Shown in pieces: positions 1 through 11,102 of a stretch of DNA of 64,000 bases. Below the pieces are notes generated by a model. It saw only the letters and a list, made by a program, of their open reading frames with translations, did no database searches and was not told the origin of the DNA. A program made the position numbers and the translations under genes. The DNA comes from Vibrio hepatarius (GTDB taxonomy: Bacteria > Pseudomonadota > Gammaproteobacteria > Enterobacterales > Vibrionaceae): positions 1 through 64,000 of the forward strand of contig NZ_JAHKPM010000038.1 of the NCBI RefSeq assembly GCF_018860525.1, read 5' to 3'. Numbering within the stretch: position 1 is the stretch's first letter; the number at the start of each line of letters is the position of its first letter.

Positions 1-20
1 CAGCAATGCTGGGGTTTTTC
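1..20 (+). terminator. Truncated intrinsic terminator of an upstream gene
   Basis: The window opens inside a hairpin: CAGC, loop AAT, GCTG, then GGG and a TTTTT run. The left arm is cut by the window edge. It probably ends a plus-strand gene lying outside the window. Confidence 0.5.
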
Positions 21-239
21 GTATTTGGAATAATTTTTGTGTTTTGTTGTTCTAACTGGAGGCAAAGTCAAATAGAAATAGACGGCTCAAGTACCTTCTG
101 TTTGACCGTTATTGGGTTTAGCCTTATACAGAGACGAGTTCAAACTCAGTGCCATTTTGAACCCAGACATCGGCACTCCAGAACCCATTGTGGTTAGTGA
201 TCTTATAGTGGAAAGTTATTTAAAACTTATCTTGGATTG
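21..239. other. Intergenic stretch without a supported gene
   Basis: A 63-codon open frame crosses this stretch, but it starts inside the terminator, lacks a ribosome binding site and resembles no family I know. I see no RNA gene or repeat here. Confidence 0.5.
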
Positions 240-263
240 TAAAAGGCTCTTTGTGAGCCTTTC
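240..263 (-). terminator. Terminator of the antiporter gene
   Basis: AAAGGCTC / GAGCCTTT form an 8-bp stem around a 5-base loop. Read on the minus strand the stem is followed by a short T-rich stretch, and it sits just downstream of the antiporter stop codon. A T tract on the plus side makes it possibly bidirectional. Confidence 0.7.
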
Positions 264-281
264 TAGCTTTTGAGGGTTAAA

Positions 282-1574
282 TTAGTTCTTGTCGGAATCC
301 ATTTTTTTCTCTGCAAGTTTCGCTTTCTCTATCATAGGGGTTATTGTGGATCCTTGAACTAAGATGGAGAAGACCACCACAGAATAGGTCATGACGAGAA
401 TAATTTCTTTCACGTCGATAAGCTTGTCTTGAATAACCCAAATACCTGAGGGAATGGAAAGTGCCATAGCTAAGGCTAACCCACCACGCAGTCCTCCCCA
501 AGTAAGTATTTTGACGGACCACGGGTTGTATTTTCGATGGCGCTTAAAACCAATGTAAGCGCAGAAAACACTTAGGTAGCGAGCACCTAGTACCAGAGGT
601 ATTGAAAACGCCATTAGGATCCAATCTTCCTCATGGAATTCAAACAGTAGCATGGACATACCGATCAAAAGGAACAACACGCCATTTAAAAACTCATCAA
701 CGAGTTCCCAGAAATGGTCAAGATGATCTTCGCTCTCTTTGGAAAAACCAATAAATCGGGTCCAGTTACCGATCATTATTCCCGATACAACCATCGCTAA
801 TGGGCCTGAAACATGCAAAACTTCAGCAAATGCATATCCAGCTGTTGGTATACCTATAGTCAGTAACAGTTCCATGGAATGATCGTCAGTTGAACTGATA
901 AGATAATGGAATAGGAGCCCAAGAGCAAAACCATACACAATGCCACCAATGGCTTCTTGCATGAATAGCAAGGTGACACTTCCTACTGTTGGCGTTTCAG
1001 CCCCGAAGGCTATCGTGAATAGAGTGACAAATATCACTAGACCAAAACCATCATTAAAAAGAGACTCTCCTTCAATCTGGGTTGATATACGTTCCGGAGC
1101 GTCTAGTTTCTTAACTATTGCTAGGACCGCGATTGGATCTGTTGGTGAGATAAGTGAACCAAAGAGGAGACAATATACTAAATCAAACTGCACCCCGATA
1201 AGTTGACAGAAGCCATAGAGGACGAACCCTATAAAAAATGTTGAGAATAAGGTCGCCCCTAAAGCAAGTATTGTAATTTCCCATTTCTGATTTTTTAGGT
1301 GAGGCAGTTTAATGCCTAACCCCCCAGCAAATAAAAGAAACCCTAAAATACCTTTGAGGAGAAAATCTTCAAAGTTAATGCTAGATACTGTCTTTGAGGC
1401 AATTTCACTTAAGTGAAACCAGTTATTCTGTCCGGCGATTAGAATGAGAAGAGATAAAACCATTGAGCCAGCGGTGATAGCGATCGTTGTTTGCATCTTC
1501 CCTATCTTACTGTTTATAAAGGCTATAAGCATTGCAGCTGCAGATAAGAAACACAGAGTATAGTAAACCGACAT
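282..1574 (-). CDS. nhaP: NhaP-type Na+(K+)/H+ antiporter (CPA1 family)
   Basis: Inner-membrane cation/proton antiporter for pH and Na+/K+ homeostasis. About a dozen hydrophobic segments are visible. Family motifs present are SPTDPIAV near residue 143 and EGESLFNDG near residue 168, whose Asn-Asp pair is the ion-site signature of CPA1 exchangers. I chose the internal ATG that gives MSVYYTLCFLS because the hydrophobic first helix begins there, as in Vibrio NhaP proteins; an upstream ATG at 1652 would add 26 polar residues and has no better ribosome binding site. It is transcribed away from metH, an arrangement I recall for Vibrio cholerae nhaP1. Whether K+ or Na+ is preferred cannot be read from sequence. 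Confidence 0.85.
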   Translation of the reverse strand: MSVYYTLCFLSAAAMLIAFINSKIGKMQTTIAITAGSMVLSLLILIAGQNNWFHLSEIASKTVSSINFEDFLLKGILGFLLFAGGLGIKLPHLKNQKWEITILALGATLFSTFFIGFVLYGFCQLIGVQFDLVYCLLFGSLISPTDPIAVLAIVKKLDAPERISTQIEGESLFNDGFGLVIFVTLFTIAFGAETPTVGSVTLLFMQEAIGGIVYGFALGLLFHYLISSTDDHSMELLLTIGIPTAGYAFAEVLHVSGPLAMVVSGIMIGNWTRFIGFSKESEDHLDHFWELVDEFLNGVLFLLIGMSMLLFEFHEEDWILMAFSIPLVLGARYLSVFCAYIGFKRHRKYNPWSVKILTWGGLRGGLALAMALSIPSGIWVIQDKLIDVKEIILVMTYSVVVFSILVQGSTITPMIEKAKLAEKKMDSDKN

Positions 1575-1669
1575 TGAGATCTCAGAGTGTGACAAATTAT
1601 GACTGAGAATTTTCTTCTCGACGTGATTAAATAGCAAACACTTTTTTGTCATTCTTAAGTGATAAATTT

Positions 1670-1693
1670 AGTCATTTAGCCGTCTAGACATCT
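1670..1693. promoter_or_regulatory. Candidate MetJ operator (tandem met boxes) upstream of metH
   Basis: Two adjacent 8-mers, AGCCGTCT and AGACATCT, each match the MetJ box AGACGTCT at 7 of 8 positions. The preceding 8-mer AGTCATTT matches at 5 of 8. MetJ-SAM binds arrays of at least two such boxes. They lie about 50 bases before the metH start codon, just upstream of a possible -35/-10 pair (TTGTTC and GATAAT, 16 apart). Binding is inferred. Confidence 0.55.
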
Positions 1694-1743
1694 TTTTGTT
1701 CTGTGTTAGGATGGATAGATAATAACAGGAACGAGGTTGTACA

Positions 1744-4700
1744 GTGGGAAGTGATGTAAGGCAACAGATTGAAGCTCAGCTTAAAGAACGAATTTTGCTT
1801 ATCGACGGTGGAATGGGAACCATGATTCAAGACCGCCGCCTTGAAGAGCTTGATTACCGAGGCCAACGATTTGTCGATTGGCATTGCGATCTTAAGGGCA
1901 ACAATGATCTCTTAGTTTTGAGCCAACCAATGCTGATTAAAGAGATTCATGCTGAGTATCTTAAAGCTGGGGCTGACATCCTCGAAACCAATACCTTCAA
2001 CGCGACAACCATTGCTATGGCTGACTACGATATGGAAAGCCTTAGTGAGGAAATTAACTTTTCTGCTGCCAAGCTTGCTCGTGAATCAGCGGATGAATGG
2101 ACCGCAAAGAACCCAGATAAACCTCGCTTCGTGGCCGGCGTGTTAGGTCCAACCAACCGAACTTGTTCTATATCCCCTGATGTCAATGATCCAGGTTATC
2201 GTAATGTTAGCTTTGACGAGTTGGTTGAAGCCTATTCTGAATCGACTCGTGCACTTATTAAGGGAGGGGCAGACTTAATTCTTATTGAAACTATCTTCGA
2301 TACGTTAAATGCGAAAGCGTGTGCATTTGCGGTTGAATCTGTTTTTGAAGAAATAGGGACCAGTCTACCGGTGATGATTTCCGGTACTATTACTGATGCA
2401 TCAGGTCGTACACTTTCGGGTCAGACGACAGAAGCATTTTACAATGCCCTGCGTCACGTTAATCCTATCTCATTTGGATTGAACTGTGCATTAGGCCCTG
2501 ATGAACTGCGAGAATATGTTGGTGAGATGTCTCGTATCTCAGAATGTCATGTTTCTGCTCACCCTAACGCGGGTTTACCTAATGCGTTTGGTGAGTATGA
2601 TCTTTCTCCTGAAGAGATGGCTGAGCACGTTAAGGAATGGGCTGAAAGTGGTTTCTTGAACTTAATTGGTGGTTGTTGCGGTACGACTCCTGAACATATT
2701 CGCCAGATGGCCGAGGCTGTTGAGGGTGTCACGCCGCGACAATTACCAGATTTGCCCGTCTCTTGTCGTCTTTCTGGATTAGAGCCTTTGACGATTGCCA
2801 AAGAATCTCTTTTCGTCAACGTGGGTGAGCGGACTAACGTTACGGGTTCTGCTCGTTTTAAGCGCTTAATTAAAGAAGAGTTATACGATGAAGCGTTGAA
2901 TGTTGCTCGAGAGCAAGTCGAGAATGGCGCTCAAATTATCGATATCAACATGGATGAAGGGATGCTAGACGCTGAGGCGTGTATGGTTAGATTCCTTAAT
3001 CTGTGTGCTTCTGAACCAGAGATCTCAAAAGTACCCGTTATGGTCGATTCTTCTAAATGGGAAGTTATCGAAGCTGGCCTGAAATGTATTCAAGGCAAAG
3101 GTATTGTTAACTCAATCTCTCTAAAAGAAGGCAAAGAGAAGTTTGTCGAGCAAGCTAAGCTGGTGCGTCGTTATGGAGCTGCCGTTATCGTGATGGCTTT
3201 TGATGAACTAGGGCAGGCCGATACTCGAGAGCGCAAAGTCGAGATCTGTACGAATGCTTATAATATTCTTGTTGATGAAGTTGGCTTCCCGCCAGAAGAC
3301 ATTATTTTTGACCCGAATATTTTCGCGGTGGCTACCGGTATCGATGAGCACAATAATTATGCGGTTGATTTCATTGAAGCTGTAGGGGACATCAAACGCG
3401 AGCTTCCTCATGCGATGATCTCTGGTGGTGTATCGAATGTATCATTCTCATTCCGTGGTAATAACTACGTTCGTGAGGCTATTCACGCGGTATTCCTATA
3501 TCACTGTTTTAAAAACGGTATGGATATGGGCATCGTAAACGCTGGTCAGCTAGAAATTTACGATAATGTTCCAGAAGATCTGCGTGATGCGGTTGAAGAT
3601 GTTGTCCTTAACCGTCGTGATGACTCGACCGAACGCTTGCTTGATATGGCAACAGAATACCTAGAGCGAGCTGTTGGCAAAGTTGAAGATAAATCTGCGT
3701 TAGAGTGGCGAACCTGGCCTGTAGAAAAGCGCTTGGAGCACTCTCTGGTAAAAGGTATTACCGACTTTATCGTTGAAGATACCGAAGAAGCTCGTGTAAA
3801 CGCCTCTCGTCCTATTGAGGTGATTGAAGGACCTCTAATGGACGGTATGAATGTTGTCGGAGACTTATTTGGTGAAGGGAAGATGTTCTTACCACAGGTT
3901 GTTAAATCTGCACGTGTAATGAAGCAGGCGGTGGCACACTTGGAACCCTTCATCAATGCTTCCAAAGAAGTCGGTGCGACAAATGGTAAGATATTGTTAG
4001 CGACGGTTAAGGGAGATGTGCACGATATCGGTAAAAACATCGTTGGTGTGGTTTTGCAGTGTAATAACTACGAAATTATCGATTTGGGTGTGATGGTGTC
4101 TTGTGAAAAGATCCTCAAGGTAGCCAAAGAAGAAAACGTCGACATTATTGGCTTGTCAGGTCTTATTACCCCGTCACTCGATGAGATGGTCCATGTGGCA
4201 AAAGAAATGGAACGTCTTGATTTTGATTTGCCATTGTTAATTGGTGGTGCGACAACATCTAAAGCGCACACGGCGGTTAAAATTGAGCAAAACTATAAAC
4301 ATCCCGTTGTTTACGTGAATAATGCTTCACGGGCGGTGGGTGTTTGTACCTCGTTGCTTTCTGATGAGCTGCGCCCAGGGTTTGTTGAAAAGGTTGATGC
4401 AGACTACGTGCGTGTCCGTGATCAGCATAACCGTAAAAAACCGAGAACCAAGCCCATCACACTTGAGCAAGCAAGAGCAAATAAAGTCGCCATTGATTGG
4501 GCAAGCTATACGCCTCCAAGACCAGCTAGGCCTGGGGTCCATGTGTTCGATGATTTTGATGTTTCGACCTTGCGTCAATACATCGATTGGACTCCCTTCT
4601 TTATGACTTGGTCACTGGTGGGTAAATACCCTGCCATCCTTGAGCATGAAGAGGTGGGTGAGGAAGCAAAACGTTTATTCAAAGATGCCAATGATTTACT

Positions 4701-5421
4701 GGATCGCGTCGAGAAAGAGAAGTTGCTTAAAGCGCGTGGCATGTGTGCCATGTTCCCAGCGAACAGTGTTGGTGATGATATTGAAGTGTATACCGATGAA
4801 TCTCGTACCAAAGTTTTAAAGGTTCTACACAACCTTCGTCAACAAACAGAGAAACCAAAAGGCTTTAACTATTGCCTGTCTGATTACATCGCTCCAAAAG
4901 ACAGCGGTAAAGCGGACTGGATTGGTGGCTTTGCGGTAACGGGTGGTATTGGTGAGCGAGAGCTGGCTGATGAATACAAAGCGAAAGGCGACGACTACAA
5001 CGCGATCATGATTCAGGCGGTTGCTGACCGATTGGCTGAAGCGTTCGCGGAGTATCTACATAAAGAAGTGAGAAAGGACATTTGGGGTTACTCGCCAGAT
5101 GAGGATTTGTCTAACGACGATTTGATTCGAGAGAAGTACCAAGGCATTCGTCCTGCTCCGGGTTACCCTGCCTGCCCAGAACATACAGAGAAAGGCACAT
5201 TGTGGGAGTTGATGGACGTTGAAAAAGCCATCGATATGTCACTAACGACGAGCTACGCCATGTGGCCAGGTGCCTCTGTATCTGGTATGTATTTCTCCCA
5301 TCCTGATGCACGATACTTTGCTATTGCACAGATTCAACAGGATCAAGTGGAGAGCTACAGTAAGCGTAAAGGTTGGAGTAACTTAGAAGCAGAAAAATGG
5401 CTAGGTCCAAACATGAGTTAG
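1744..5421 (+). CDS. metH: Cobalamin-dependent methionine synthase
   Basis: Transfers the methyl group of 5-methyltetrahydrofolate through cobalamin to homocysteine, the last step of methionine synthesis, in the cytosol. All four modules are present in 1225 residues: homocysteine domain (1-325) with zinc ligands Cys248, Cys311 and Cys312; pterin domain (about 355-615); cobalamin cap and Rossmann domains with the base-off motif DVHDIGKN and its His760; and the C-terminal AdoMet reactivation domain (about 900-1225). The start is GTG behind a GAGGT ribosome binding site; no in-frame ATG precedes the conserved N-terminus. It is transcribed alone and ends in a strong terminator. Tandem MetJ-like boxes precede it. 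Confidence 0.98.
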   Translation: MGSDVRQQIEAQLKERILLIDGGMGTMIQDRRLEELDYRGQRFVDWHCDLKGNNDLLVLSQPMLIKEIHAEYLKAGADILETNTFNATTIAMADYDMESLSEEINFSAAKLARESADEWTAKNPDKPRFVAGVLGPTNRTCSISPDVNDPGYRNVSFDELVEAYSESTRALIKGGADLILIETIFDTLNAKACAFAVESVFEEIGTSLPVMISGTITDASGRTLSGQTTEAFYNALRHVNPISFGLNCALGPDELREYVGEMSRISECHVSAHPNAGLPNAFGEYDLSPEEMAEHVKEWAESGFLNLIGGCCGTTPEHIRQMAEAVEGVTPRQLPDLPVSCRLSGLEPLTIAKESLFVNVGERTNVTGSARFKRLIKEELYDEALNVAREQVENGAQIIDINMDEGMLDAEACMVRFLNLCASEPEISKVPVMVDSSKWEVIEAGLKCIQGKGIVNSISLKEGKEKFVEQAKLVRRYGAAVIVMAFDELGQADTRERKVEICTNAYNILVDEVGFPPEDIIFDPNIFAVATGIDEHNNYAVDFIEAVGDIKRELPHAMISGGVSNVSFSFRGNNYVREAIHAVFLYHCFKNGMDMGIVNAGQLEIYDNVPEDLRDAVEDVVLNRRDDSTERLLDMATEYLERAVGKVEDKSALEWRTWPVEKRLEHSLVKGITDFIVEDTEEARVNASRPIEVIEGPLMDGMNVVGDLFGEGKMFLPQVVKSARVMKQAVAHLEPFINASKEVGATNGKILLATVKGDVHDIGKNIVGVVLQCNNYEIIDLGVMVSCEKILKVAKEENVDIIGLSGLITPSLDEMVHVAKEMERLDFDLPLLIGGATTSKAHTAVKIEQNYKHPVVYVNNASRAVGVCTSLLSDELRPGFVEKVDADYVRVRDQHNRKKPRTKPITLEQARANKVAIDWASYTPPRPARPGVHVFDDFDVSTLRQYIDWTPFFMTWSLVGKYPAILEHEEVGEEAKRLFKDANDLLDRVEKEKLLKARGMCAMFPANSVGDDIEVYTDESRTKVLKVLHNLRQQTEKPKGFNYCLSDYIAPKDSGKADWIGGFAVTGGIGERELADEYKAKGDDYNAIMIQAVADRLAEAFAEYLHKEVRKDIWGYSPDEDLSNDDLIREKYQGIRPAPGYPACPEHTEKGTLWELMDVEKAIDMSLTTSYAMWPGASVSGMYFSHPDARYFAIAQIQQDQVESYSKRKGWSNLEAEKWLGPNMS

Positions 5422-5439
5422 TGTTTTAAGAAATGCTTG

Positions 5440-5469
5440 AAAGCACAGTGTTATTTACTGTGCTTTTTT
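5440..5469 (+). terminator. metH terminator
   Basis: A 9-bp perfect stem AAGCACAGT / ACTGTGCTT with a 7-base loop is followed by a T run. It lies 20 bases after the metH stop. Confidence 0.9.
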
Positions 5470-5485
5470 AGCTAATTATCGCTTA

Positions 5486-6841
5486 TTATATCATTAGAGT
5501 AGCTAGGCCGAGAAAGACTGACAGGCCAATGATGTCTGTTATGGTTGTCAATGCCATTCCGCCTGCTAGAGCGGGATCAATTTTCATCTTTTTCAGCAAG
5601 ATAGGTATTGTTACACCAGCAATCCCAGCAACCAGTAAATTGGTTAGCATGGCCGCAGAAATAATGCCACCCAGCATCCAATTCCCCTTCCAAGCAACAA
5701 CAATTCCACCGATGATTAGCGCCCACATTATACCATTAACTAGGCCTATAGCGGCTTCTTTCAAAAGCAATTCACGCTTGTTCGCATCACCGATATGGCC
5801 AAGGGCGAGGCCACGGATCACAAGAGCGACCGTTTGGTTGCCTGCCACTCCACCCATCGAAGGTACTATAGTCATGAGAACTGCAATGGCAGCCATTTGA
5901 TCTAATGTAGCTTCGAACATATTGGATACAGAAGCTGCTGCTAATGCTGCCAGTACATTTGCACCTAGCCAGATACTGCGTTTGCGTGCCGACTTGACTA
6001 CAGGAGCAAAGGTATCCTCATCATCATCCATTCCTGCCATGCTCATCATAGAATGCTCCGCGTCTTCGCGAATAACATCTACCACGTCATCAATGGTAAT
6101 TCGACCAACGAGATGTTGATGTTCGTTAATGACAGGAGCAGATACCCAGTTTCGACGTTCAAATAAACTAGCGATATCAGAGTCACTCATAGTGACCTCA
6201 ATTGCTTCATCTGCATCTGCCATCACTTCACTAACTTTGGTGTCAGACTGTGCAGTAACCAAAGTGGTAATGGGTAATTGTCCTATAAGCCTACTATCTT
6301 CATCAATTACATAAAGTGCGTCTGTTGCTTCTGGTAACTCCCCTTTGATGCGCAGATAACGCAGGACAACATCGACGTCAACATCACCACGAATAGTAAT
6401 GACGTCGGTGTTCATTAACCCACCAGCTGTATCTTCAGGATAGGATAGAGCAGTTTCGACACGTAAGCGGTCGGAGATATCCATCTGTGAAAGTACTTCA
6501 CGTGAGACGTTGTCAGGCAAGCTGCGAAGCACATAGGCTACATCATCAGTGTCCATGCCTTCAGTTGCCTCAGCGAGCATCTCCGGTTCCATTTTGGATA
6601 CCAAAGCGTCTTTTACGTCTTCACTGAGTTCATCAAGTATCTCACCGTAATCTTCAGGATCGGTGAGCTGCCATAGAACATCTCGACTTTTTCGAGGAGA
6701 GGCTTCTAGCAGATGGGCAATATCTTCAGGTTCCATGTCATGCAGTTGTCGTCTGACATGAACAAATCGACCATTTTCTAGAGCTTCTGCAACTTCTTGG
6801 AGGGCTTGGTGAGCTTGATCGAATTCAATTTGCTCTGCCAT
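5486..6841 (-). CDS. mgtE: MgtE-type Mg2+ channel
   Basis: Homodimeric Mg2+-gated magnesium channel of the inner membrane. The 451 residues show the family layout: acidic N-domain of alpha-helical repeats (about 1-130), a CBS pair (about 135-255), a long plug helix, and five membrane helices at the C-terminus containing a GGVAGNQT sequence in the pore domain. Cytosolic Mg2+ binding between the N and CBS domains is known to close the pore. It lies 112 bases downstream of npr on the same strand, so it may be partly co-transcribed or have its own promoter in that gap. No Mg2+ riboswitch is evident; the leader is too short for one. Confidence 0.95.
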   Translation of the reverse strand: MAEQIEFDQAHQALQEVAEALENGRFVHVRRQLHDMEPEDIAHLLEASPRKSRDVLWQLTDPEDYGEILDELSEDVKDALVSKMEPEMLAEATEGMDTDDVAYVLRSLPDNVSREVLSQMDISDRLRVETALSYPEDTAGGLMNTDVITIRGDVDVDVVLRYLRIKGELPEATDALYVIDEDSRLIGQLPITTLVTAQSDTKVSEVMADADEAIEVTMSDSDIASLFERRNWVSAPVINEHQHLVGRITIDDVVDVIREDAEHSMMSMAGMDDDEDTFAPVVKSARKRSIWLGANVLAALAAASVSNMFEATLDQMAAIAVLMTIVPSMGGVAGNQTVALVIRGLALGHIGDANKRELLLKEAAIGLVNGIMWALIIGGIVVAWKGNWMLGGIISAAMLTNLLVAGIAGVTIPILLKKMKIDPALAGGMALTTITDIIGLSVFLGLATLMI

Positions 6842-6953
6842 TTTTTCCCCCTGACTCTATAAGCTTACAATATGTCGAATAGTAACTTAATTTTAGTGTT
6901 TATTTAATAAGTTAATACAAAGGGAATGATATTTCTTTTCTTGGCAAAGAAAA

Positions 6954-7232
6954 TTATTCGGTTTCCTCAAATTTATCTTCAATGAGGAGGCAGACAGCAT
7001 CTAATGCAGGTTTAGCATCGTTACCTTCGGCAGTAATTGTGACATGTTCACCCTGTGAAGATTCAAGCATGAGCAATCCCATGACACTATCGGCGGTGAC
7101 TTCTTTTCCCTCATGGTTTTGTATTGTGAGTATTACATCAAATGATTGGGCGAGTTCAACAAGTTTTACCGCAGCACGAGCATGAAGCCCCAGTCGATTT
7201 TGGATAAGGACAGTTCTACTCTTTTGTAGCAT
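6954..7232 (-). CDS. ptsO: Phosphocarrier protein NPr of the nitrogen PTS
   Basis: HPr-like phosphocarrier that passes phosphate from EI-Ntr to EIIA-Ntr (PtsN), a regulatory chain rather than a sugar transporter. The 92-residue protein carries the HPr active-site motif LGLHARAA with the phosphorylatable His near residue 17, and a Ser-46-type region SVMGLL. Its start lies 3 bases after the rapZ stop, and ptsN is two genes upstream, so carrier and acceptor are co-transcribed as in other gammaproteobacteria. The symbols npr and ptsO are both in use. Confidence 0.95.
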   Translation of the reverse strand: MLQKSRTVLIQNRLGLHARAAVKLVELAQSFDVILTIQNHEGKEVTADSVMGLLMLESSQGEHVTITAEGNDAKPALDAVCLLIEDKFEETE

Positions 7233-7235
7233 GGT

Positions 7236-8099
7236 TTATCCTTTGTGAGTTTTCTCTAAACTAGCATGACGAATTTGAACTTGATGACCCATTTGAGCAA
7301 AGTGCTCGCCAATTTGCTGAGCTAAGTAAACTGAACGATGTTGACCGCCTGTACAGCCAATAGCAACGGTCAAGTAGCTACGGTTATTTTTTTCTAGCAG
7401 GGGTAGCCAATTTTCGATAAATGATGCAATTTGTTTTTTTAAATCCAATACATCTTGATGACTTTCTAGAAAAGCTTTGATTGGAGCATCTAGTCCTGTC
7501 ATTGGGCGTAATGCTGGCTCCCAATGTGGATTAGGTAAAAAGCGAACATCAAAGACGTAGTCAGCGTCGCTAGGGAGACCATATTTATATCCAAAAGATT
7601 GAAATACCATGACGAGGTCTTTTCGTTCACGACCTTCAATCCGCATTCTTACCATCTCACTTAGTTCATGCAATGACTTAGTACTACTATCGATGACTAA
7701 ATCGGCATACTCTTTTAGTGGTGATAGGATACAGAGTTCTTTTTCAATTGCTTGCTCTAAAGAGGTATTATCTTGGCTGAGTGTTAATGGATGGATACGC
7801 CTAGTTTCACTGTAGCGTTTTAGTAGGGTATTTTTCTCAGCATCAAGAAATAGCACACTTACATCAGAAGACTTTTTTAGTTTGGTCAGAACATTGGTGA
7901 GTAAATTAGGCTCGGTTGGTAAGTTACGTATATCAATACTAACGGCGACATTTTGCTTACTGGACTTGACGGATTTCACAAATTTATCCAATAAGTCTAC
8001 AGGCAAATTGTCTACGCAGTAATAACCCATATCTTCTAGAACGCGAAGTGCGATCGTTTTTCCTGCCCCAGATTGCCCACTGATAATGATAAGGCGCAT
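7236..8099 (-). CDS. rapZ: RNase adaptor protein RapZ
   Basis: RNA-binding adaptor; in E. coli it delivers the small RNA GlmZ to RNase E and so tunes glucosamine-6-phosphate synthesis for cell-wall precursors. The 287 residues include an N-terminal P-loop GQSGAGKT (about residues 8-15) and the C-terminal domain with GCTGGQHRS, part of the RNA- and GlcN6P-binding region. Its ATG overlaps the last base of the ptsN stop codon, which suggests translational coupling. Gene order ptsN-rapZ-npr is the standard one. Whether this organism has GlmZ cannot be seen here. Confidence 0.95.
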   Translation of the reverse strand: MRLIIISGQSGAGKTIALRVLEDMGYYCVDNLPVDLLDKFVKSVKSSKQNVAVSIDIRNLPTEPNLLTNVLTKLKKSSDVSVLFLDAEKNTLLKRYSETRRIHPLTLSQDNTSLEQAIEKELCILSPLKEYADLVIDSSTKSLHELSEMVRMRIEGRERKDLVMVFQSFGYKYGLPSDADYVFDVRFLPNPHWEPALRPMTGLDAPIKAFLESHQDVLDLKKQIASFIENWLPLLEKNNRSYLTVAIGCTGGQHRSVYLAQQIGEHFAQMGHQVQIRHASLEKTHKG

Positions 8100-8545
8100 T
8101 ACTGATTAACCATAATATTGTAAAGCTCTTGATCTGACTTAGCTTTACGTAATTTCTTGAGAATTTGTTTATCGCTTAATCGTTCTGCCATATTCGAAAG
8201 AGTTTTTAAATGCTCTTTGCATTGTGCGTCAGGTACTAGAAGGGCAAAAAGAAGATCGACTGGTCGATTGTCTATAGAATCAAACTCAATAGGAGACTCG
8301 CATTGCAAAAGAACAGCTACTGCTTTGTCTGTCGACTGCATACGGGCATGTGGTATGGCAATGCCATTACCAATACCTGTGCTGCCTACCTTCTCTCGGC
8401 TGAGCATGCACTCAAAAAGGTCAGTAGGGTTTTGTCCTGTGCGCAGTGCGACAATTTCACTTATCATCTCAAGTGCTCGTTTCTTGCTAGTACATTGGAC
8501 TGCACTTTTCGTACAGTCCAATGATAAGATTTCACTTAGTTGCAT
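8099..8545 (-). CDS. ptsN: Nitrogen-regulatory PTS IIA component
   Basis: EIIA-Ntr receives phosphate from NPr and, by its phosphorylation state, regulates potassium transport and other targets in enteric bacteria. The 148-residue protein is a single PTS EIIA type 2 domain; the active His lies in [11 protein letters not shown] (about residues 66-76). It is 5 bases downstream of hpf and is overlapped by rapZ, so it sits in the rpoN operon as is usual. Confidence 0.95.
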   Translation of the reverse strand: MQLSEILSLDCTKSAVQCTSKKRALEMISEIVALRTGQNPTDLFECMLSREKVGSTGIGNGIAIPHARMQSTDKAVAVLLQCESPIEFDSIDNRPVDLLFALLVPDAQCKEHLKTLSNMAERLSDKQILKKLRKAKSDQELYNIMVNQ

Positions 8546-8550
8546 AGTAT

Positions 8551-8838
8551 TTAGTGTGTGTTTAACTTCTTTTTGTGTTTATTCAGCTGTCTAATCAATT
8601 TATCAACCAAAGAGTCTATCGCAGCATATATGTTTTCTTCATCTGCAGAAGCATGGATTTCGCCTTGATTGACATGAAGGGTAGCTTCTGCGATTTGGCG
8701 AAGTTTTTCAACTTTTAAAACAACATGCACGTTGTTTATATGGTCAAAGAAGCGCTCAAGTTTTTGAAACTTTTCATTTACGTAGTCTTGCATTGAATCA
8801 GTGAGCTCAATGTGGTGGCCATTTATATTGATTTGCAT
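8551..8838 (-). CDS. hpf: Short-form ribosome hibernation promoting factor
   Basis: Binds the 30S subunit in stationary phase and promotes 100S dimers together with RMF. At 95 residues it is the short gammaproteobacterial form, a single beta-alpha-beta-beta-beta-alpha domain beginning MQININGHHIELTDSM, without the dimerisation tail of long HPF. A basic C-terminus (HKKKL) fits rRNA contact. It lies 24 bases after rpoN and 5 before ptsN. YfiA/RaiA is a paralogue, but the position next to rpoN supports HPF. Confidence 0.93.
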   Translation of the reverse strand: MQININGHHIELTDSMQDYVNEKFQKLERFFDHINNVHVVLKVEKLRQIAEATLHVNQGEIHASADEENIYAAIDSLVDKLIRQLNKHKKKLNTH

Positions 8839-8862
8839 AGACTTTCCTTCTTGGTTAGAGGC

Positions 8863-10323
8863 CTAAAGTAGGCGTTTTCGCTGACTTGAAGGGGCAATGC
8901 CTAGAGATTCTCTGTATTTCGCTATTGTCCGTCTAGCGACCTGAATCCCTTGGTCAGCAAGTAAAGCTGCAATCTTATTGTCACTGAGTGGCTTGGCACT
9001 ATTTTCAGCAGCAACTAGCTTTTTAATTAAAGCTCTGATCGCAGTGGATGAACACTCTCCGCCATTATCTGTACTTACGTGGCTGGAAAAGAAATATTTT
9101 AATTCAAAAATACCTCGTGGAGTATGCATATACTTTTGGGTCGTAACCCTTGAAATAGTAGATTCGTGCATATCTACATCTAGTGCAACGTCATTGAGTA
9201 CCATAGGTTTCATTGCTTCCTCACCGTACTCGAAGAAATCACGTTGATGTTCAACGATGCATTTCGCTACTTTTAGTAAAGTTTCATTCCGACTTTCTAG
9301 GCTTTTTATTAGCCACTTAGCTTCTTGGAGGTTAGAGCGAATATATTGACTGTCTGAACTGCTGCCTTTTCCAAGTGCTGCATATTGTTGATTCACTTTT
9401 AATCTTGGCATTGAATCTGGATTTATCGTAACCAGCCATTTTCCATGTTCCTTAAATACAGATACATCTGGGACCACATATTCTGCATGTTCAGCAGAAA
9501 TATTACTCCCTGGGCGAGGGTCTAGCTGCTGGATCAATCCCAAAGCTTCTTTTAAATCAGATTCTTTTAGCCTTGCCTCTTTTATGATCAACTTATAATC
9601 ACGATTGCCTAGTTGATCTATATAGTCAGAGAGTACAATCTTGGCTTCTCTTAGCCATGGTGTATCTTCAGGGAAAGCAGCGAGTTGTAAAAGTAGGCAG
9701 TCTTGCAAGTTATTTGATGCGACTCCCAATGGATCAAATTGCTGAACACGTTTACGAACGGCTTCAATTTCTTCTAGTTCAATATCTTCATTGTTAAAGC
9801 TTTCGAGAATGTCTTGAGTCGAAATTGTTAAGTAGCCGTAGTCATCGATAGCATCTATGATAGCCATGGCGATAGTTCGGTCAGTGTCACTAAACGGTGT
9901 CAAACCTAGTTGCCAAGTGAGATAGTCATGCAAAGACTGAGTTGTTTCACCTTGATAAACGGGGATGTCATCGTCGAATGCTAGGCCTGTACTCCCTGTG
10001 TTAGCGCTATATACATCTTCCCAAGTGGTGTCTATTTCAAGCTCGTTACTTATCTCTGATGTTTCGATAAGTTCAGAGCTATCTTTTACTTCAGGTTCCG
10101 GGGCTTCAGCATTGTCCTCTTTCTCATCATTTACAGGCTTATCTTCAAGATTTGAGCTTTCTTCTCCACCTTCTTCAACTTCTAAAAGTGGATTTGAATC
10201 TAGAGCTTCTTGAATCTCCTGTTGAAGATCTAAGGTTGACAATTGCAGCAAGCGAATAGCTTGTTGCAATTGTGGGGTCATAGCTAATTGTTGTCCTAGC
10301 TTGAGTTGTAATGAGGGTTTCAT
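8863..10323 (-). CDS. rpoN: RNA polymerase sigma-54 factor
   Basis: Alternative sigma factor for nitrogen, flagellar and other genes that need enhancer-binding ATPases. The 486 residues show the glutamine-rich region I ([19 protein letters not shown]), an acidic region II (about 55-115), the core-binding region, and near the C-terminus the RpoN box [12 protein letters not shown] that contacts the -24 element. It follows lptB by about 50 bases and heads the hpf-ptsN-rapZ-npr group. The start ATG gives the universal [11 protein letters not shown] terminus. Confidence 0.97.
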   Translation of the reverse strand: MKPSLQLKLGQQLAMTPQLQQAIRLLQLSTLDLQQEIQEALDSNPLLEVEEGGEESSNLEDKPVNDEKEDNAEAPEPEVKDSSELIETSEISNELEIDTTWEDVYSANTGSTGLAFDDDIPVYQGETTQSLHDYLTWQLGLTPFSDTDRTIAMAIIDAIDDYGYLTISTQDILESFNNEDIELEEIEAVRKRVQQFDPLGVASNNLQDCLLLQLAAFPEDTPWLREAKIVLSDYIDQLGNRDYKLIIKEARLKESDLKEALGLIQQLDPRPGSNISAEHAEYVVPDVSVFKEHGKWLVTINPDSMPRLKVNQQYAALGKGSSSDSQYIRSNLQEAKWLIKSLESRNETLLKVAKCIVEHQRDFFEYGEEAMKPMVLNDVALDVDMHESTISRVTTQKYMHTPRGIFELKYFFSSHVSTDNGGECSSTAIRALIKKLVAAENSAKPLSDNKIAALLADQGIQVARRTIAKYRESLGIAPSSQRKRLL

Positions 10324-10374
10324 TCAGTATTACTTGCCTTAGATGCTATAGAATCTTACCGTTCTTCATTTTAA

Positions 10375-11100
10375 TCATAGACGGAATTGTTCACCGAGAT
10401 AAACTTGTTTTACTTGTTCATTGTTGAGCACCTGAGAGGGAGTGCCTTCAGCAATCAAATGTCCTTGACTGACGATATACGCCTTCTCACATACGTCTAA
10501 TGTTTCTCGTACGTTATGATCTGTGATAAGAACACCCAGCCCACGATCGCGTAAATGTTCAATGATCTTTTTAATATCAATGACAGATATCGGGTCGACG
10601 CCAGCAAAAGGTTCATCCAACAAAATAAACTGAGGGTTGGCCGCTAGCGCTCGAGCAATTTCTACGCGGCGACGTTCTCCTCCAGATAATGCCATTCCAG
10701 CACTGTGCCTAATATGTTGGATGTGAAATTCTTCCAATAGATCTTCAAGTTTATCTTGGCGCTGTTCGCGAGTTAGTTCTTCGCGTGTTTCCAAAACAGC
10801 CATAATGTTGTGTTCAACAGAAAGCTTTCTAAAAATGGAGGCTTCTTGTGGTAAGTAGCCTATTCCCATGCGAGAGCGGCTATGCATAGGGAGAATGCTA
10901 ATATCTTCATTGTCAATGGTGATTGAGCCTTCATCACGAGCAACAAGTCCAACTATCATGTAGAATGATGTGGTCTTACCTGCACCATTAGGGCCTAATA
11001 GACCGACAATTTGTCCTGAAGTAACTTCTAAACTAACATCAGTGACAACTTTTCGGTTGCCATAAGTTTTTGCTAAGTGCTCTGCTTTGAGTTTTGCCAT
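10375..11100 (-). CDS. lptB: LPS export ATPase LptB
   Basis: Cytoplasmic ATPase of the LptB2FGC machine that extracts lipopolysaccharide from the inner membrane. Motifs visible: Walker [10 protein letters not shown] (about 36-44), signature LSGGERRR, Walker [14 protein letters not shown], and the switch His in ITDHNVRE. Length 241 is normal. It lies 2 bases after lptA, in the order lptC-lptA-lptB. Its membrane partners LptF and LptG are encoded 41 kb away in this window. Confidence 0.97.
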   Translation of the reverse strand: MAKLKAEHLAKTYGNRKVVTDVSLEVTSGQIVGLLGPNGAGKTTSFYMIVGLVARDEGSITIDNEDISILPMHSRSRMGIGYLPQEASIFRKLSVEHNIMAVLETREELTREQRQDKLEDLLEEFHIQHIRHSAGMALSGGERRRVEIARALAANPQFILLDEPFAGVDPISVIDIKKIIEHLRDRGLGVLITDHNVRETLDVCEKAYIVSQGHLIAEGTPSQVLNNEQVKQVYLGEQFRL

Positions 11101-11102
11101 AG

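Noticed and set aside
6..197. 63-codon plus-strand frame at the window start
   Set aside because: No ribosome binding site, begins inside a terminator, and has no recognisable family.
1653..1743. Cobalamin riboswitch before metH
   Set aside because: The leader is under 100 bases and lacks the B12-box; tandem MetJ-like boxes explain the region better.
6842..6953. Mg2+ riboswitch before mgtE
   Set aside because: The 112-base gap is too short and I see no M-box-like helices or terminator switch.
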